Positions 61,663-64,000 of a DNA stretch of 64,000 nt are shown piece after piece. A program made the translations under genes and the position numbers. Below the pieces are notes generated by a model. That model had not been told where the DNA came from and ran no database searches. It worked only from the letters and a program-made list of their open reading frames with translations. Numbering within the stretch: the stretch's first letter is position 1; every line of letters starts with the position of its first letter. Source of the DNA: Saussurea involucrata (Eukaryota; Streptophyta; Magnoliopsida; Asterales; Asteraceae); NCBI GenBank assembly GCA_033807775.1, contig CM066321.1:248484422-248548421 (forward strand), given 5' to 3'.

Positions 61663-63084
61663 ACACAAACTAACACAAGACGAAACATTCATATATAGTT
61701 AATACCTATTTATGGCATCTGTTAGAAGTCGAATCTCTTGAATAGTGGCATATGCATCATATGTGTCATCTAGAACCACAATGAACAATGTAATTTTGGT
61801 GGCTATTATTCGTGCTACAGAGTAACGAGGCTCAAAGTATAACCCCAATATCCACAAGTAAATCTCTGGTACTCTATCCCTTATATATGGAGTGGTTTCT
61901 TGAAACCTCATATCCTTCCACCACCTGAATTATATTGAAAGATATATAGATAGGTATAATTAAACAAGTTCAAGTACAAACTTTGCATATCTTTCAACAA
62001 ATTAAATACCAGATTAATTATCATTAGTTAAGGTTGGGGAAATGAAGGATAACTTACTTTGAGACTATGCGAAGTTCTTCCTTTTGTTGTAGCTGCAAAT
62101 AGTTGAAGTGTATCGATGCAAGTTTCAGTAGCGAGCCATGTGTGGAACATTCTTCTTTGTAGTTGGAGAAATATAACCTTGCCTCTAGTATTGGCATCCC
62201 TTGATGGAATGGTCTCGTTAACGACTGTTTCACTTGTCGTGCAAGGTTACCATCGAGAGAGTTCACCATGCTTTTAAGTCGAGTTTCTGTGAATGCTGAG
62301 GCTTCATCCAAAATAGATTCTCCTCTTAATCTCAGTTGTGAAGATTCATATAAGCCTAACATACCCTTCACATTCGTGGTAATGTATTCCTTGAAGGGAC
62401 CCGAGCTAGGGTCCTTGAATTTGTTGAATACATCTGCACAAATTAAATTAACAATCATGTCTTGTTAAGATAATATGTGTAATTCATTTCAATCTTTATC
62501 TAAAATAGCCTTAATTATATATATATATATATATATATCACGTATATATACATGCAAATTTATTTGAAATGGAAGGACCCTTAATTACCACAAGACAGTT
62601 TGTAACCATGGTGTCGGAAAACTTGAAAGTTAACCGAAATTGTGTACAGATCAGCTTTATCATAATCTTGCAAGTTCAGCTCTTTGAAAAGTTTGTCAAG
62701 CTGTGCTTCAACCTCTTGCAAGAATAGATACGTCAAACCAAGACGGTGTACTGAATAAATCAAACTTAGTTTTGTATTTGTATCCATTGTTGGATCAATG
62801 ATCAATCTTCTCAATTCTTCTTTCGGCTTCTCCATGGCTTTGGCATATCCTTCCAATTCCTATAAAAAAATTATATAAGCAACACATTTATCTGAAAAAT
62901 TATCCAACAATAGAAATGTTCCAAATCTAGCCGATGTGAGACTCCAACAATGTTTAATGGGAAGTCTTACCGAATTGTCAAGAGAGAACGATAGGAAGAG
63001 ATCACCCCATGCAGAAGGAGGGAAGTTGGCTAAAGGACGACCCACGGGCTCTCCGGTGGTTTTGGTACCAATAGCTGCAGCCAT
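60509..63084 (-). CDS. GAS: Sesquiterpene synthase, germacrene A synthase-like (7 exons, 555 aa)
   Basis: Exons in order: 63084-62971, 62859-62589, 62433-62058, 61924-61706, 61530-61392, 61269-61021 and 60808-60509. All introns are GT-AG and the phases join without a break. The 7-exon layout is that of plant TPS-a genes. RPx8W spans residues 16-26, RDR 269-271, the Mg-binding DDTYD 306-310, and the second metal site DDVMSYQFE (DDxxSxxxE) 450-458. There is no plastid transit peptide, so it acts in the cytosol on farnesyl diphosphate. Blocks such as RPLANFPPSAWGD, RRPFHQG-like TRPFHQGMPILEARLYFSNY and RQ/ERGQSATGVDAYIKT match Asteraceae germacrene A synthases as I know them. The product could be another germacrene-type sesquiterpene, as few changes alter specificity. 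Gene symbol is by resemblance only. Confidence 0.93.
60934..60973. repeat. (TA)n microsatellite in intron 6 of the terpene synthase
   Basis: About 20 TA units. Similar runs lie in intron 4 (61629-61661) and intron 2 (62516-62539). Confidence 0.95.
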
Positions 63085-63173
63085 TTCTATTTGTTGAAGG
63101 TTGGTTTAATTGATGTACTCAATTAAGCACCTGGATTTGTTGAATGATGATGGCTGGCATGAATGTGCAGGCA

Positions 63174-63213
63174 TTTTATAGGCAATGCACACTACTCCCA
63201 GTTGAAAGGTCAA
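63174..63213 (-). promoter_or_regulatory. Core promoter of the terpene synthase
   Basis: The minus strand has TATAAAA at 63180-63174, about 90 bp upstream of the ATG, and a W-box core TTGACC at 63213-63208. WRKY factors acting through W-boxes are known regulators of sesquiterpene synthase genes in this family; a role here is inference. Confidence 0.55.
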
Positions 63214-64000
63214 GGTATCAACTTAATTATTGCTTTTCAATTGTGAAGTGCTAGAAAATAAACTGTGGCTGCTGGCATGCTTTTTCTAATTTAAATCATT
63301 TTTTTAATACAAACTGTTCTCAAGGTTGGTCTAAAAAAGCGAAGTGCAAATCTATAGTAGACTAGTTTTTGCATACAAACATTGAGGTTTACTGAAATTT
63401 GAAGTTGGAAGCGAATGGTTTCGGGTCAAAATTGTAATGTTGGATGTTGTCAATTGGATATTTGGGAGGTTGCCATTGAGGTGGGGCGAGGAGGCGGCTT
63501 TGGATTTTTATTGATGTGAAACGGCATCTAATTTGTAGGGAAATTGTTTATGCAAATTCACCAAACTTTCTATTTTTATAGCTAATTATTTAATTTAATT
63601 TATGATTTTTACTTTTAATTTTTTATTTCCTTTATTATAATCGACTCGTCTAATACCTTTTTAAATCTGTTAAATATTTTAGCATTTAATAATAAACTAT
63701 TAATCATCATAAATAATTACACTTTATACTCTTATAAACCTTTGAATTCTTCCGGGCATTCATCGAAAGGACATATGCGCCTCAAATTTGACCAATTGAA
63801 ATTTGCGTAAAATCCGGCTATTTTGGAAATTACATTGAAAAGATTGACTATTTTGATCAATTCTCCCATCAATCTAGGGCTTAAATCTTTTTAATCCAGG
63901 TCCTAAGCCTGTTTTTTTTGCCTTTGCTATTATTACTTCTCGGGTGCACTTATGTCGACGTGAGTTGCATGCATATTTATTTGAACCTTAATTTTCATAA
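63214..64000. other. Upstream region of the terpene synthase
   Basis: AT-rich, with no ORF or recognisable element. A further TTGACCAATTG lies near 63789. The rest is unassigned. Confidence 0.5.

Overview
Plant nuclear DNA, almost certainly from the daisy family (Asteraceae). The one intact host gene, at the right end on the minus strand (60509-63084, seven exons), encodes a 555-residue sesquiterpene synthase that reads like an Asteraceae germacrene A synthase. Its RPx8W, RDR, DDTYD and DDxxSxxxE motifs and all splice sites are intact. Germacrene A synthase makes the entry compound of sesquiterpene lactone biosynthesis.

Everything from 1 to 59973 is a single nest of transposable elements downstream of that gene. 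The oldest layer is a Copia retrotransposon (E, minus strand) whose 5' LTR ends 536 bp beyond the synthase stop codon. Three things landed in E. (1) A Ty3/gypsy Athila/Tat-type element (G, left end outside the window) entered its reverse transcriptase and was itself split by a gag-only gypsy element (H, 56-5758). (2) A second Copia element (D, 9826-47287, minus) entered at the start of its integrase and carries a Sirevirus-like Copia element A (13189-43080). A carries Sirevirus-like B (15392-32885), and B carries Sirevirus-like C (15915-22820) inside its 5' LTR. (3) A Helitron-like element (48041-58672) entered the zinc knuckle of E's gag. It carries a host PB1-domain gene fragment fused to a Copia protease fragment, and later received a gag-protease-only Athila/Tat-type element F (50061-57125). 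C is therefore five layers deep. Exact 5-bp target duplications support H, D, A, B, C and F. Where an insertion hit coding sequence, removing it restores the reading frame.

No element in the nest is autonomous. H has gag only; F has gag and protease; C has a gag remnant and a long extra ORF but no pol; B lacks most of reverse transcriptase and RNase H; A lacks protease. B and C are nevertheless young (about 0.6% LTR divergence by eye), so they were probably mobilised by enzymes supplied in trans. A, B and C have, or keep parts of, a third ORF downstream of pol. In A and C it is preceded by promoter-like sequence of its own.

The most unusual signal is that each element carries its own short word, scattered through LTRs, spacers and coding sequence. 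The words are TTAATACTGCT-like in C, CCTCTGT/ACAGAGG in B, TCGCTGA/TCAGCGA in A, TCCGGA in H, and hairpins followed by TTTGGGG in F. A's word also forms a cluster in the leader of its host element D. This resembles a self-addressing code recognised by a sequence-specific factor, possibly the third-ORF protein. That is a hypothesis. All coordinates, translations and counts were read by eye.
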